DNA of 64,000 nt from Tissierellia bacterium (GCA_030537815.1 JAUNVF010000003.1:1-64000); one strand, 5' to 3'. Positions 1 to 8,588 are shown, counted from the first letter of the stretch. The notes: generated from the letters alone by a model not told the origin. Numbers and translations are program-made.

Positions 1-1
1 A

Positions 2-1537
2 AGAGAAAAGTTAATTAAATTCAAGGAGAAAATTGATTATTATAGAAAGATATATGAACAGATGTCATTAAGTGATTTTGCTTATTTTCTAGCTTCGGAC
101 TCCGGTTATCTTTACTACTTGGAATCTCTTTTCATGGGCGGTCAAAAAGTTCAAAATCTTATGGCATTTATTAAGAGAATGAAGGAATATGAAGAATATT
201 CGTATTCCGATTTAATCGGTTTTCTAAAGCATGTGGAGAGATTATTAAAATCTCCGTCTGAATCACTTGAGCCGACTCAGCTTTTATCAGAATCTGATAA
301 TGTAGTGAGGATAATGTCGATTCACAAAAGCAAGGGCCTAGAATTTCCCGTAGTTTTTTTAACCGATATGGAGAGAAGATTTAGTCTTCATGAGAGTAGA
401 GATGCTTTTATCGTGGATAAAGAATTGGGAATTGGAGTTAAAGTAGCCGATCTTGAACTCGGATCTATCTATAATACTGCTTTTAGGAGAATTATCGAAT
501 CTAAGAAGTATTCTGAGATGAAATCTGAAGAGATGAGGCTATTATATGTAGCAACTACAAGAGCGATAGATTCTCTTTATCTGGTAGGTAAGGTTAAAGA
601 TGCTAAAAAATACATCAATTCAATAATTTCTACCCCTATAGATATAGGTATAAGAAATGCTAATAATATGCTCGACTGGGTAAGTCAAGTTTCTTTAAAA
701 GACGAAATATTTAAAGATTCAGTTAAAGCTTATAGCGAATATGATTATTTTTCAAATTATTTTAAATCGGACGAAACTGAATGTTATAAATTGGAGATAA
801 ATGAATATTCTTCTGATATGGATACAAGCTTAAAGGCAAATAAAATCGAATATGATGCCGATATGCGATATGAAGCTGATTTCGATAAAATTTTTAAATT
901 TGATTATCCTAATAAAAAGTATATCGATTTGCCTTATAAAAAAACTGTATCGGAAATTACAGCAAAGAATAAGCAGAAAACGGATGATACATTTGATTTT
1001 CCAGAATACTTTATCAGGGATGAGAAGGACTATTTAACTGACAAATTGCCGGATATAATGTTTTCGGAAAAAAGGATGAGTTCTGCAGAATTGGGAAGCT
1101 TAATCCATTTTGTTTTTCAAAATATCTCATATAAAAGACATGATATAAAATCCATCAAAGAAGAATTGAACCGCATGGAGTATATGGAATTAATAAATAA
1201 TGATGAAAAAGAAGCTTTGAATCCCTCTATATTTGTAAATTTTTTTAAATCAGAACTGGGAGAAAGAGCAATTAGAAATATCGACAGTTTGAGAAGAGAA
1301 ACTTCTTTTACTATGAAGTATGAAGATATATTTTTAGATGGTCAAGTTGATGGGTATTTTATAGAAGATGAAGAGATAGTATTATTTGATTTTAAGTCTG
1401 ATCGGATTATATCAGAGGCTAAGTATTCTGAACAATTGAATCTCTATAAAAGAGCTTTGGAAAAAGCTACTGGATTAAATGTTAAAAAGATGTATATATA
1501 CTGGATAAGATATGATAGGATTTCACAAATAGATTAA
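2..1537 (+). CDS. addA: ATP-dependent helicase/nuclease subunit A, C-terminal part (5' end outside window)
   Basis: This is the C-terminal part of the AddA subunit of the AddAB helicase-nuclease, which processes double-strand DNA ends for recombination at Chi-like sites. The reading frame is open from base 2, so the start lies upstream of the window and the ATG at 62 is internal. Counting from that ATG, UvrD-type helicase motif V (IHKSKGLEFPVVF) lies near residues 87-99 and motif VI (RLLYVATTRA) near 159-168. The C-terminal RecB-type nuclease shows LGSLIHFVFQ and, near residues 430-447, VDGYF followed by LFDFKSD, the metal-binding D-(x)n-DxK pattern. AddB should lie just upstream. A TPP riboswitch follows within about 50 bases. 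The identification is strong because helicase and nuclease motifs occur together in the AddA order. Confidence 0.93.
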   Translation, partial: REKLIKFKEKIDYYRKIYEQMSLSDFAYFLASDSGYLYYLESLFMGGQKVQNLMAFIKRMKEYEEYSYSDLIGFLKHVERLLKSPSESLEPTQLLSESDNVVRIMSIHKSKGLEFPVVFLTDMERRFSLHESRDAFIVDKELGIGVKVADLELGSIYNTAFRRIIESKKYSEMKSEEMRLLYVATTRAIDSLYLVGKVKDAKKYINSIISTPIDIGIRNANNMLDWVSQVSLKDEIFKDSVKAYSEYDYFSNYFKSDETECYKLEINEYSSDMDTSLKANKIEYDADMRYEADFDKIFKFDYPNKKYIDLPYKKTVSEITAKNKQKTDDTFDFPEYFIRDEKDYLTDKLPDIMFSEKRMSSAELGSLIHFVFQNISYKRHDIKSIKEELNRMEYMELINNDEKEALNPSIFVNFFKSELGERAIRNIDSLRRETSFTMKYEDIFLDGQVDGYFIEDEEIVLFDFKSDRIISEAKYSEQLNLYKRALEKATGLNVKKMYIYWIRYDRISQID

Positions 1538-1580
1538 GAATATCGATTTGATTAATATTTTAATTGGTGATATAATTTTT

Positions 1581-1658
1581 GTAGCTAGGGGTGCCAACTA
1601 GGCTGAGAACTTATGTAACCCTTTACCTGATCCGGATAATGCCGGCGTAGGGAAGTGA
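1581..1658 (+). promoter_or_regulatory. TPP (THI-box) riboswitch aptamer
   Basis: The sequence contains the hallmark TPP aptamer blocks in order: AGGGGTGCC, GGCTGAGA, AACCCTTTACCTGATC and GGATAATGCCGGCGTAGGGAAG. It lies directly upstream of thiT and of an intrinsic terminator. Binding of thiamine pyrophosphate is expected to favour the terminator and lower transporter expression. The downstream gene is a thiamine transporter, which fits. Confidence 0.96.
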
Positions 1659-1672
1659 TTATGTCTTTTATG

Positions 1673-1697
1673 GACCCCATTTTTATGGGGTCTTTTT
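1673..1697 (+). terminator. Intrinsic terminator acting as expression platform of the TPP riboswitch
   Basis: GACCCCAT (1673-1680) pairs perfectly with ATGGGGTC (1685-1692) across a TTTT loop, and five T residues follow. It sits between the aptamer and the thiT ribosome site, the usual place for transcription attenuation. Confidence 0.9.
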
Positions 1698-1711
1698 ATT
1701 TAGGAGGGAAA

Positions 1712-2257
1712 ATGAAAAATCAAAAATTATTGATGCTCGTCGAAGGCGGCATAATGATAGCATTAGCAACAGTATTGAGTTTTATAAAATTATTTAAAAT
1801 GCCTCAGGGCGGATCTATAACTGCAGCTTCCATGTTGCCGATAATGATATTTGCAATGAGATGGGGAGTTGGAAGGGGATTAACTGTAGCGACCTTATAT
1901 GGTATCCTTCAATACATCTTGGAGCCCTATTTCTTTTCACCTATGCAAGTAATATTGGATTATCCTATAGCATTTGGACTTTTGGGTTTAGCCGGTATAG
2001 CTAAAGGCCATCTATCTTCTCCTAGAACTAAGATCAGATGGATTCTGCCAAGCTGTGGATTAGGGATGCTTGGTAGGACGATTGCACATGTATTATCCGG
2101 AGTAATATTCTTTTACGAATATGCTGGTGCAAAAAATCCATGGCTTTATTCTATAGAATACAATGGTTCTTTTATGCTCGTTGAATTAATAATAACTTCT
2201 ATTATAATCTATGCTGTTTGGGATCCCATACAAAAGGCTATACCAGTCAGGACTTAG
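1712..2257 (+). CDS. thiT: Thiamine ECF transporter S component ThiT
   Basis: This 181-residue membrane protein is the substrate-binding S component of an energy-coupling-factor transporter for thiamine. It needs the shared EcfA/EcfA'/EcfT module, which is not in this window. The sequence is strongly hydrophobic with about six membrane segments and starts with the family's EGGIMIALATVLSFIK region. A conserved YNGS stretch near residues 150-153 lies where the family contacts thiamine. I chose the ATG at 1712 because AGGAGGG precedes it at 1702-1708; a longer reading from 1655 would run through the riboswitch terminator. Expression should be controlled by the TPP riboswitch upstream. A weak hairpin follows the gene. 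Confidence 0.93.
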   Translation: MKNQKLLMLVEGGIMIALATVLSFIKLFKMPQGGSITAASMLPIMIFAMRWGVGRGLTVATLYGILQYILEPYFFSPMQVILDYPIAFGLLGLAGIAKGHLSSPRTKIRWILPSCGLGMLGRTIAHVLSGVIFFYEYAGAKNPWLYSIEYNGSFMLVELIITSIIIYAVWDPIQKAIPVRT

Positions 2258-2261
2258 ATAT

Positions 2262-2294
2262 ATCGGTACCCCTTGCAAACCGATTTGTCTTTTC
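2262..2294 (+). terminator. Possible weak terminator after thiT
   Basis: ATCGGT (2262-2267) pairs with ACCGAT (2279-2284) around an 11-base loop and is followed by TTTGTCTTTT. The stem is only 6 bp and overlaps the likely -35 of the next gene, so this is tentative. Confidence 0.35.
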
Positions 2295-2312
2295 GTTCTT
2301 CTATGATAGAAT
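2285..2312 (+). promoter_or_regulatory. Candidate SigA-type promoter for the PdaA-like gene
   Basis: TTGTCT (2285-2290) and TAGAAT (2307-2312) are 16 bases apart, and a TGA precedes the -10 (extended -10 form). The start codon is 30 bases downstream. Confidence 0.6.
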
Positions 2313-2341
2313 ACTTATATATCATGACAAAGGAGAAGGAT

Positions 2342-4066
2342 ATGAAAAAGATAATAGCATTTTTGTTGACGATGGCAATCGCATTACAATCGATTGCATT
2401 TGCTGAGGAATTACCCTCTCAGTCGAGGATTTCAGGATCCAATAGATATGAGACTGCTGTAGAGATTAGCATTCATTCATTTAATAATTCGGATTATGTT
2501 CTATTGGCAAATGGCAAAAACTATGTAGATGCACTAGCAGCTTCTACATTGGCGGCTGTATTAAATGCTCCGATATTATTGACGGATACAGATGAAATTC
2601 CTGAAACCACCTTAAAGGAAATCGATAGATTAGGAGCATATAATATGATAATCCTAGGTGGAGAAAAGACGATATCTGAAAAAGTATATGATAAGCTACT
2701 AAAAGATGGGAATTATGTATCGAGGATTGGCGGTAAAGATAGATATGAAACATCTGAGCTTATTTACGATGAGATAATTAAGCATAAAGAGATATCAGAA
2801 ATAATGATTGCAGCTAATGAAATAGATGCACTGGCATCAAGTCCATATAGATCGGATGAGATTCCTTTAATAATATTAAATACAAATAATATTTCTAAAA
2901 ATATCATAGATATGGATCTGAAAAAAACCGTAGTCGGTGGAGAAAACCAAATAAATTCAGAATTGTTTAAAATTCTGAATGCGGACAAAAGGATAAGCGG
3001 GTCAAATAGATATGAAACTGCAGTAAAATTATCGGAGCTTATAGACTCAGATGAGGCGGTAATAGTAAATAGCGAGAATCTAGTCGATGCATTTACAGCA
3101 TCTTTATTTGCGATAAAAAACAATTACCCGATACTGCTTAGCCCGAGTAATAGAGCCGAGGATTTTACAAAAAAATATATAAAAGGCAAAAATATAAAAA
3201 ATATATTCCTAGTCGGTGGAGAAAATATGTTGAAGGACTCCATACTTGAAGAATTTACTGCATATAGGGAACCTAAGGAAGATAAGATAAAATACGATGC
3301 CGCTACCGACAGCTATAAAATAGATTATAGATATTTTAATTCTTTTGATACTAGAGGCACTGAATGGTGGTTTTTAAGACCAAGTAGTTTTTACAAGGGA
3401 ATAAAGGCTACAATAGAAGATTCTAGAAAAGCTATAGTTGATAAATTCCAAGCATTATGGCAGGCGCCATCAACTGGAGAAAAAACAGTATATCTAACTT
3501 TTGATGCAGGATATGATCACAATAATAATAGCTTTAAAATTTTGGATATCGCCAAGGAAAAAGATGTAAAATTTACTTTCTTTTTAACTGACGCATACTT
3601 AAATCAGAGTCCTGATGGAGCGAAGAGAATGGAAAGGGAAGGACATTTGGTAGGCAATCATTCTGTTAAGCATCTGGTCGGTTCAAAACTCGCTGCTGAA
3701 TCTGTAGAATCTGTTTTAGAGGAATATATTACAGTCGATAAGCATTACGAAAAGTTAACGGGCAAAAAGATGAGCAAATTTATGAGGCCTCCAATGGGGG
3801 ATTATTCAGAAAAATATTTGGCAATATTAGATGAATTAGGATATACTCCCGTATTTTGGAGCTATGCTTATCATGATTGGGATATAAATAATCAGCAAAA
3901 TCCCGAAACTGCCTATGATGGAATAATAAAGCAAATTCACGACGGATCCATATTATTACTTCATGCCGTATCTGATACAAATGTAAAGATATTGCCAAGA
4001 CTCATTGATGAATTGAGATCCATGGGATACAAGATAGAGACGATTGATAAGATAGAAGTAAATTGA
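2342..4066 (+). CDS. Secreted PdaA-like polysaccharide deacetylase with three cell-wall-binding type 2 repeats
   Basis: This is a 574-residue exported peptidoglycan de-N-acetylase. The start at 2342 follows AAAGGAGAAGG and gives a clean signal peptide (residues 1-22, cleavage after AFA). Three cell-wall-binding type 2 repeats are marked by RISGSNRYET (29), RIGGKDRYET (128) and RISGSNRYET (217). The C-terminal half is a NodB-type domain of the PdaA subgroup: TFDAGY (386-391) with the catalytic Asp, NHSVKH (metal His at 440 and 444), RPPMGD (482-487), DWD (512-514) and LLLH (538-541). The second Asp of the usual TFDDG is replaced, as also happens in PdaA. PdaA acts on N-acetylmuramic acid and makes muramic delta-lactam in spores; the role here is uncertain, because the repeats suggest a surface enzyme of growing cells. 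A strong terminator follows. Confidence 0.88.
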   Translation: MKKIIAFLLTMAIALQSIAFAEELPSQSRISGSNRYETAVEISIHSFNNSDYVLLANGKNYVDALAASTLAAVLNAPILLTDTDEIPETTLKEIDRLGAYNMIILGGEKTISEKVYDKLLKDGNYVSRIGGKDRYETSELIYDEIIKHKEISEIMIAANEIDALASSPYRSDEIPLIILNTNNISKNIIDMDLKKTVVGGENQINSELFKILNADKRISGSNRYETAVKLSELIDSDEAVIVNSENLVDAFTASLFAIKNNYPILLSPSNRAEDFTKKYIKGKNIKNIFLVGGENMLKDSILEEFTAYREPKEDKIKYDAATDSYKIDYRYFNSFDTRGTEWWFLRPSSFYKGIKATIEDSRKAIVDKFQALWQAPSTGEKTVYLTFDAGYDHNNNSFKILDIAKEKDVKFTFFLTDAYLNQSPDGAKRMEREGHLVGNHSVKHLVGSKLAAESVESVLEEYITVDKHYEKLTGKKMSKFMRPPMGDYSEKYLAILDELGYTPVFWSYAYHDWDINNQQNPETAYDGIIKQIHDGSILLLHAVSDTNVKILPRLIDELRSMGYKIETIDKIEVN

Positions 4067-4073
4067 TGAAAAG

Positions 4074-4098
4074 AGCCTGCCTTTGAGCAGGCTTTTTT
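4074..4098 (+). terminator. Intrinsic terminator after the PdaA-like gene
   Basis: AGCCTGC (4074-4080) pairs with GCAGGCT (4087-4093) across a 6-base loop, followed by a run of T residues to 4098. Confidence 0.92.
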
Positions 4099-4183
4099 AG
4101 GTTGAGAAAAAAATAATCCCAAAATATATGCTAATATGATAAAGTGTTAAATAAATATTTATATAAAAAACTATTAAAATTAC

Positions 4184-4212
4184 TTGTTTAAAGCGTTAAA
4201 CTATGGTAGAAT
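4184..4212 (+). promoter_or_regulatory. SigA-type promoter of the serine operon
   Basis: TTGTTT (4184-4189) and TAGAAT (4207-4212) are separated by 17 bases, with a TGG just before the -10. The first start codon is 28 bases downstream. Confidence 0.75.
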
Positions 4213-4239
4213 ATTATATCTTATAACTTGGAGGTAATT

Positions 4240-5325
4240 ATGCATAAGAAATTATTTATTCCCGGTCCTGTAGATGTAAGGCCGGATGTATTGGAGAAGA
4301 TGGCAACAAAGCAAATAGGCCATAGGACTAAAGAAGCTTCAGAGCTTCAAGAAAATATAGAAAAGAAATTACAAAAAGTATTCAAGACTAAAAATCATGT
4401 CTTGATATCCACTTCATCAGGTACCGGTTTAATGGAAGGTGCAATGAGGTCATTTATTAAAGAAAAAGCAGCTGTTTTTTCATGTGGTGCTTTTGGAGAC
4501 AAATTCTACAAAATATGTAAGGCAAATGGAAAAGCTGCTGATATTTGTAAAAAAGAAATGGGAAATGGTTTTACAACTCAAGAGGTCGTAGATTTTCTTA
4601 AAAGAGACGATTATGACTTAATGACAATTCAACATAATGAAACTTCTACCGGTGTTATTAATCCAATAGGTGATATCATAAGAGAAGCTAAGAAATTAAA
4701 TCCGGAGATCATAGTAGTTGTTGATGCGGTAAGTTCTCTTGCCGGGATGGATATCCCATGTGATGAATGGCAAATTGACGTTTTGATAACTTCTTCTCAA
4801 AAATGTTTTGGCCTGCCTGCGGGAATATCCTTCGCTTCAGTGAGCGATAGGGCTATTGAAAAGGCTAAGGGCATAGAAAATAGAGGACTTTATTTTGATT
4901 ATTTAACCTTATATAAATATAATTTAGAAAAGCATCAATACCCTTCTACTCCAACATTGTCACATATGTTCGCTCTCGACTATCAGTTGGATTTGATATT
5001 GGAAGAGGGATTGGAAAATAGATTTAAGAGACATTCCGAATTAGCTGAAATAGTCAGGGAATTTGGTGAAGAGTATTTTAAATTATTTGTAAAAGATCCT
5101 AATTACAGATCTGATACTGTGACATGTATTGAAAATAATAGAGGTGTGGATATAGCAGATTTAAATCTGAAATTGGCAGAAAAAGGTTATATGATTTCTA
5201 ATGGATATGGAGAACTAAAAGATAAGACTTTTAGAATTTCTCATATGGCGGATTATACAAAGGAAGATATAGTCGGTGTATTGGAAGCTATTAAAGAAGT
5301 ACTTAAATTAAATGGAGATGAATAA
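4240..5325 (+). CDS. Class V aminotransferase, probable phosphoserine aminotransferase (serine-pyruvate/alanine-glyoxylate type)
   Basis: This is a 361-residue PLP-dependent fold-type I aminotransferase. It probably converts 3-phosphohydroxypyruvate plus glutamate to phosphoserine, although it belongs to the alanine-glyoxylate aminotransferase branch rather than classical SerC. Visible elements are the N-terminal IPGPVDVRPDV, the SSGTGLMEG cofactor phosphate region, NETSTGVINP, the PLP-ring Asp in VVDAVSS, and the Schiff-base Lys at about 188 in SSQKCFG. I chose the ATG at 4240 because GGAGGT at 4230-4235 precedes it; the TTG at 4228 overlaps that site. The stop overlaps the serA start by one base, so translation is likely coupled. 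Substrate assignment rests mainly on the neighbour. Confidence 0.87.
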   Translation: MHKKLFIPGPVDVRPDVLEKMATKQIGHRTKEASELQENIEKKLQKVFKTKNHVLISTSSGTGLMEGAMRSFIKEKAAVFSCGAFGDKFYKICKANGKAADICKKEMGNGFTTQEVVDFLKRDDYDLMTIQHNETSTGVINPIGDIIREAKKLNPEIIVVVDAVSSLAGMDIPCDEWQIDVLITSSQKCFGLPAGISFASVSDRAIEKAKGIENRGLYFDYLTLYKYNLEKHQYPSTPTLSHMFALDYQLDLILEEGLENRFKRHSELAEIVREFGEEYFKLFVKDPNYRSDTVTCIENNRGVDIADLNLKLAEKGYMISNGYGELKDKTFRISHMADYTKEDIVGVLEAIKEVLKLNGDE

Positions 5326-6239
5326 TGAACAGAGTATTAATTGCTGACGGGATGGACAAGGAAAAAGCAGAAGAATTAAGGAAATTAGGTTATGATCTTA
5401 TCGAAAAGAAGGTCGATAAGGATGAGCTTTTAGATATCGTCAAGGATATAGATGCAATTGTTGTAAGATCGAGAACTAAGGTGACTAGGGAAGTCGTAGA
5501 TGCAGCTTTGGAGACGGGAAATCTAAAAATAGTTATACGCGCCGGAATAGGTCTTGATAATATCGATTTAGATTATTGCAAGGAGAAAGGCATTAAGGTG
5601 TTTAACACGCCGAATTCGAGTGCGAATTCGGTTGCAGAATTGGCGATAGGCCAGATGATAAGCATTGCTAGATTTGCCGATCTCGCAAATATAGAGATGA
5701 AAGAAGAGAAGTGGAATAAAGCTGACTACAAGGGATTCGAGATAATGGACAAGACATTAGGACTGATAGGTTTTGGAAGGATTTCGAAAACTCTAGCAGA
5801 TAAGGCATCAGCTTTGGGAATGAATATAATTTATACAGATTTGATTGATCAGGATTATGAAAATTACAGACAGGTTGATATGGATGAACTTTTAAGCGAA
5901 TCTGATTTTATATCGATTCATATACCTGGCGGACCTGCTAATAAGCATATGATTTCCGATTCTGAATTTGCTAAGATGAAAGATGGCGTTTTTTTGATTA
6001 ATCTTTCCAGAGGTGGAATTGTAGATGAGAAGGCTTTAATCAAGGCATTAGATAATGGAAAGCTTAGGGCGGCAGCCGTTGATGTATTTGAGGAAGAACC
6101 TACAGGAAATAAAGAGCTTTTAAAACATAATAGAGTTGCGCTCACACCTCATATAGGAGCTTCTACAATTGAAGCACAAAAGAGAATAGCATGTGAAGTT
6201 ATCAATATATTAGAGGAGAATTTAAATGGTCAAGATTAA
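5325..6239 (+). CDS. serA: D-3-phosphoglycerate dehydrogenase, short form
   Basis: This 304-residue NAD-dependent 2-hydroxyacid dehydrogenase should oxidise 3-phosphoglycerate to 3-phosphohydroxypyruvate, the first step of serine synthesis. The nucleotide-binding loop is LIGFGRIS (147-154), with Ser instead of the third Gly. Catalytic residues are Arg229 in LSRGG, a Glu in DVFEEEP (near 257) and His276 in TPHIGAS. The protein ends soon after the catalytic core and has no ACT or ASB domain, so feedback inhibition by serine through an ACT domain is not expected. It overlaps both neighbours (1 base upstream, 14 bases downstream), indicating a tight operon with the aminotransferase and DUF1015 genes. 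Confidence 0.93.
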   Translation: MNRVLIADGMDKEKAEELRKLGYDLIEKKVDKDELLDIVKDIDAIVVRSRTKVTREVVDAALETGNLKIVIRAGIGLDNIDLDYCKEKGIKVFNTPNSSANSVAELAIGQMISIARFADLANIEMKEEKWNKADYKGFEIMDKTLGLIGFGRISKTLADKASALGMNIIYTDLIDQDYENYRQVDMDELLSESDFISIHIPGGPANKHMISDSEFAKMKDGVFLINLSRGGIVDEKALIKALDNGKLRAAAVDVFEEEPTGNKELLKHNRVALTPHIGASTIEAQKRIACEVINILEENLNGQD

Positions 6240-7434
6240 AGATTTTAAAGCCTTTAGACCTGATTATGATATGGCTGATAAGATCGCTGAACTTCCATAT
6301 GATGTGATGTCGACAGAAGAAGCCAAAGAAATTCTAAAGAAAAATAATCTAAGTATAATTCAGATCGACAGGCCTGAATCAAATTACGATAATATGCCAT
6401 TTAATGATCCGAAAGTATATGAAAAAGCAAAGAGAATATTTGATGAGTTTATAGATGAGGACCTTTTAAAGCAGGATCAAGAGAATTCATTATATTTATA
6501 TGAGCAGACTTTTATGGGAAATACTCAGAGAGGAATAGTATGCCTATCTTCGTCTAAGGATTATCTAGATAAAAAAATAAAAGTTCATGAAAAAACCATT
6601 GCTTTAAAAGAAAAGGATAGAACGGATCATATTGACATTACAGGATTTCATTTGGGCCCGATCTTCCTCTTATTTGAAGAAAATAAAAAAATAGAAATGA
6701 TAATACAAGATACTGTCAATTCAGGTGAAGTATTATTTGATTTTGTAAAAAACGGAGTGAGAAATAAGGCTTATCGAATAATTAATAGCGATGAATTAAT
6801 AGAAGAATTTGAAAATATAGAATATACTTTTATAGCCGATGGTCATCATAGATGTAAATCTGCTATCAATGTATATCTAAAAGATATTGAAGAGGGAATA
6901 GATAGAGAATCTGATTATTTTCTTTCGGTATTATTCCCAACAGATGATATTTTTATAATGCCTTATAATAGATATCTATCAAATCTAAAAGGAAATTCTT
7001 CAAGAGATTTGATTGAAAAATTAAAGAAATTTTTTACAATTGAGGAGAATGATGAATTTAAAGAGCCGGAAGAAAAAGGAGAAATATTTCTATATACTGA
7101 TGGTAAATCATATAGATTAAAATTCAAAGATGAATATAAAAATGACGATGCTCTTGAGGGCTTGGATGTCTATTTATTGCAGAAATATGTATTTGAAGAG
7201 ATATTCGGCATAAAAGACCCGACAAAAGATGAAGATTTGAATTTTATTGGAGGAATCAGAGGCATCGATTATCTTAAAAATTTGGTAGATGAAAATGGAG
7301 GAGCATCTTTTTCTCTATTTCCAACTGCTGCAGAAGATTTAATATCAGTAGCTAAGAGCGGTAGGATGATGCCGGCTAAATCTACATGGTTTGAACCCAA
7401 ATTATTAAATGGACTATTTGTCCATAAAATGTAA
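6226..7434 (+). CDS. DUF1015 family protein, linked to serine biosynthesis
   Basis: This is a 402-residue cytoplasmic protein of the DUF1015 family, whose biochemical function I do not know. Conserved-looking motifs are ELPYDVMS near residues 22-30, VHEKT near 120-124 and ADGHHRC at 204-210. The DGHHR signature resembles the catalytic or phosphate-binding motif of ParB/sulfiredoxin-fold proteins, some of which act on nucleotides or free serine; that comparison is an inference from the short motif. The start at 6226 lies inside serA with GAGGAG upstream, so the three genes are translationally linked. No phosphoserine phosphatase (serB) is present in the operon, which makes this gene a candidate for a serine-related step. 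A terminator follows directly. Confidence 0.88.
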   Translation: MVKIKDFKAFRPDYDMADKIAELPYDVMSTEEAKEILKKNNLSIIQIDRPESNYDNMPFNDPKVYEKAKRIFDEFIDEDLLKQDQENSLYLYEQTFMGNTQRGIVCLSSSKDYLDKKIKVHEKTIALKEKDRTDHIDITGFHLGPIFLLFEENKKIEMIIQDTVNSGEVLFDFVKNGVRNKAYRIINSDELIEEFENIEYTFIADGHHRCKSAINVYLKDIEEGIDRESDYFLSVLFPTDDIFIMPYNRYLSNLKGNSSRDLIEKLKKFFTIEENDEFKEPEEKGEIFLYTDGKSYRLKFKDEYKNDDALEGLDVYLLQKYVFEEIFGIKDPTKDEDLNFIGGIRGIDYLKNLVDENGGASFSLFPTAAEDLISVAKSGRMMPAKSTWFEPKLLNGLFVHKM

Positions 7435-7435
7435 A

Positions 7436-7470
7436 AATACCCGGATGGATTTATTTCCTCTCCGGGTATT
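7436..7470. terminator. Bidirectional terminator between the serine operon and mnmA
   Basis: AATACCCGG (7436-7444) pairs with CCGGGTATT (7462-7470). On the minus strand the stem is followed by a T run (complement of 7433-7437). Its right arm is inside the last mnmA codons. On the plus strand the trailing T run is poor, so it should work best for mnmA. Confidence 0.7.
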
Positions 7471-8560
7471 GATTTGCAAATTCGTATTTAGAATCGAGTG
7501 GGATGGGCTTGTCTATGATTATGGATCCTAGACATATATCTCCATCGTAGATTACTGCTGACTGTCCTGGTGTAATCCCCTTAAATCTATCGAAATCAAG
7601 TTTAACATTTTCATCGTCAAGATATTCTATATCTATAGGAACATCCGGCTGTCTATACCTGAACTTTGCTGTTAGATTTTTATTATTAGGTCTATTTCCA
7701 CCAATCCAGTGCTCATTGCTTCCAATCAATCCTATTGAATAATTTGCGGGATGTGCCTTAGATTGAGCCACATAGATTTCATTTTTCGACAAATTCTTAC
7801 CAACTACAAACCATGGTTCACCTGAACCAACACCGCCTATTCCAAGACCTTTTCTCTGGCCATTTGTATAATGCAATACCCCAGTATGTCTCCCAACTTT
7901 TATTTTACTGTCTACATCAATTATATCGCCTGGCTTGGTGAATAGATATTTATCTAAAAATTCGTTAAAATTCCTTTCGCCTATAAAGCAAATGCCTGTA
8001 GAATCTTTTTTTGTGGCTGTAACTAGATTATTCTTTTCTGCGATTTCCCTTATCTGAGTTTTTTCCATCTCGCCAATTGGAAAGATTGTTTTAGAAAGAG
8101 CCTCTTTATTTATCCTAGATAAAAAATAACTCTGATCCTTTGACTTATCGACTCCTCTTAATAACTGATTATTTTCATCTACTCTCGCATAATGACCCAT
8201 CGCTATATAATCTCCCTTTATCTTCAATGCATATTTCAAGAAAGCATTGAATTTGATTTCTTGATTACACATAATATCTGGGTTGGGAGTCCTACCTTTT
8301 TTATACTCGCTCAGAAAATAAGAGAAAACAGTATCCCAGTATTCTTTTTCAAAATTTATAGTATAGTAGGGAATATTCAATTGGTGGCAAACTCTCCTTG
8401 CATCGTCAGCATCATCTGTAGCAGTACAAACTCCACTTTCGTCCTTCTCATCCCAGTTCTTCATAAAAAGCCCGATAATATCGTATCCTTGCTCTTTTAG
8501 AAGTAGAGCCGAGACAGAGGAATCGACTCCACCGCTCATTCCCATAATAACTCTTTTCAT
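7451..8560 (-). CDS. mnmA: tRNA-specific 2-thiouridylase
   Basis: This 369-residue enzyme transfers sulfur to C2 of wobble uridine 34 in tRNA Lys, Glu and Gln, using ATP. The N-terminal PP-loop is GMSGGVDSS (residues 7-15). The catalytic Cys98 is in IMCNQEIKF and the partner Cys191 in STGICFIG. GHYAR and GQSAVIYDGD are also typical. I chose the ATG whose complement is at 8558-8560 because GAAGGTGAT precedes it; the longer reading from 8617 has no such site. The gene is not next to a cysteine desulfurase (iscS), its common neighbour, so the sulfur donor is encoded elsewhere. It is transcribed from its own promoter, divergent from the L,D-transpeptidase gene. Confidence 0.96.
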   Translation of the reverse strand: MKRVIMGMSGGVDSSVSALLLKEQGYDIIGLFMKNWDEKDESGVCTATDDADDARRVCHQLNIPYYTINFEKEYWDTVFSYFLSEYKKGRTPNPDIMCNQEIKFNAFLKYALKIKGDYIAMGHYARVDENNQLLRGVDKSKDQSYFLSRINKEALSKTIFPIGEMEKTQIREIAEKNNLVTATKKDSTGICFIGERNFNEFLDKYLFTKPGDIIDVDSKIKVGRHTGVLHYTNGQRKGLGIGGVGSGEPWFVVGKNLSKNEIYVAQSKAHPANYSIGLIGSNEHWIGGNRPNNKNLTAKFRYRQPDVPIDIEYLDDENVKLDFDRFKGITPGQSAVIYDGDICLGSIIIDKPIPLDSKYEFANQYPERK

Positions 8561-8588
8561 CAATATCACCTTCTCATAAACTATTAGT

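Noticed and set aside
1655..1711. N-terminal extension of thiT from 1655
   Set aside because: It runs through the riboswitch terminator hairpin, and a strong ribosome site precedes the ATG at 1712.
8192..8500. 102-codon plus-strand open frame inside mnmA
   Set aside because: Antisense to mnmA, with no ribosome site and no domain.
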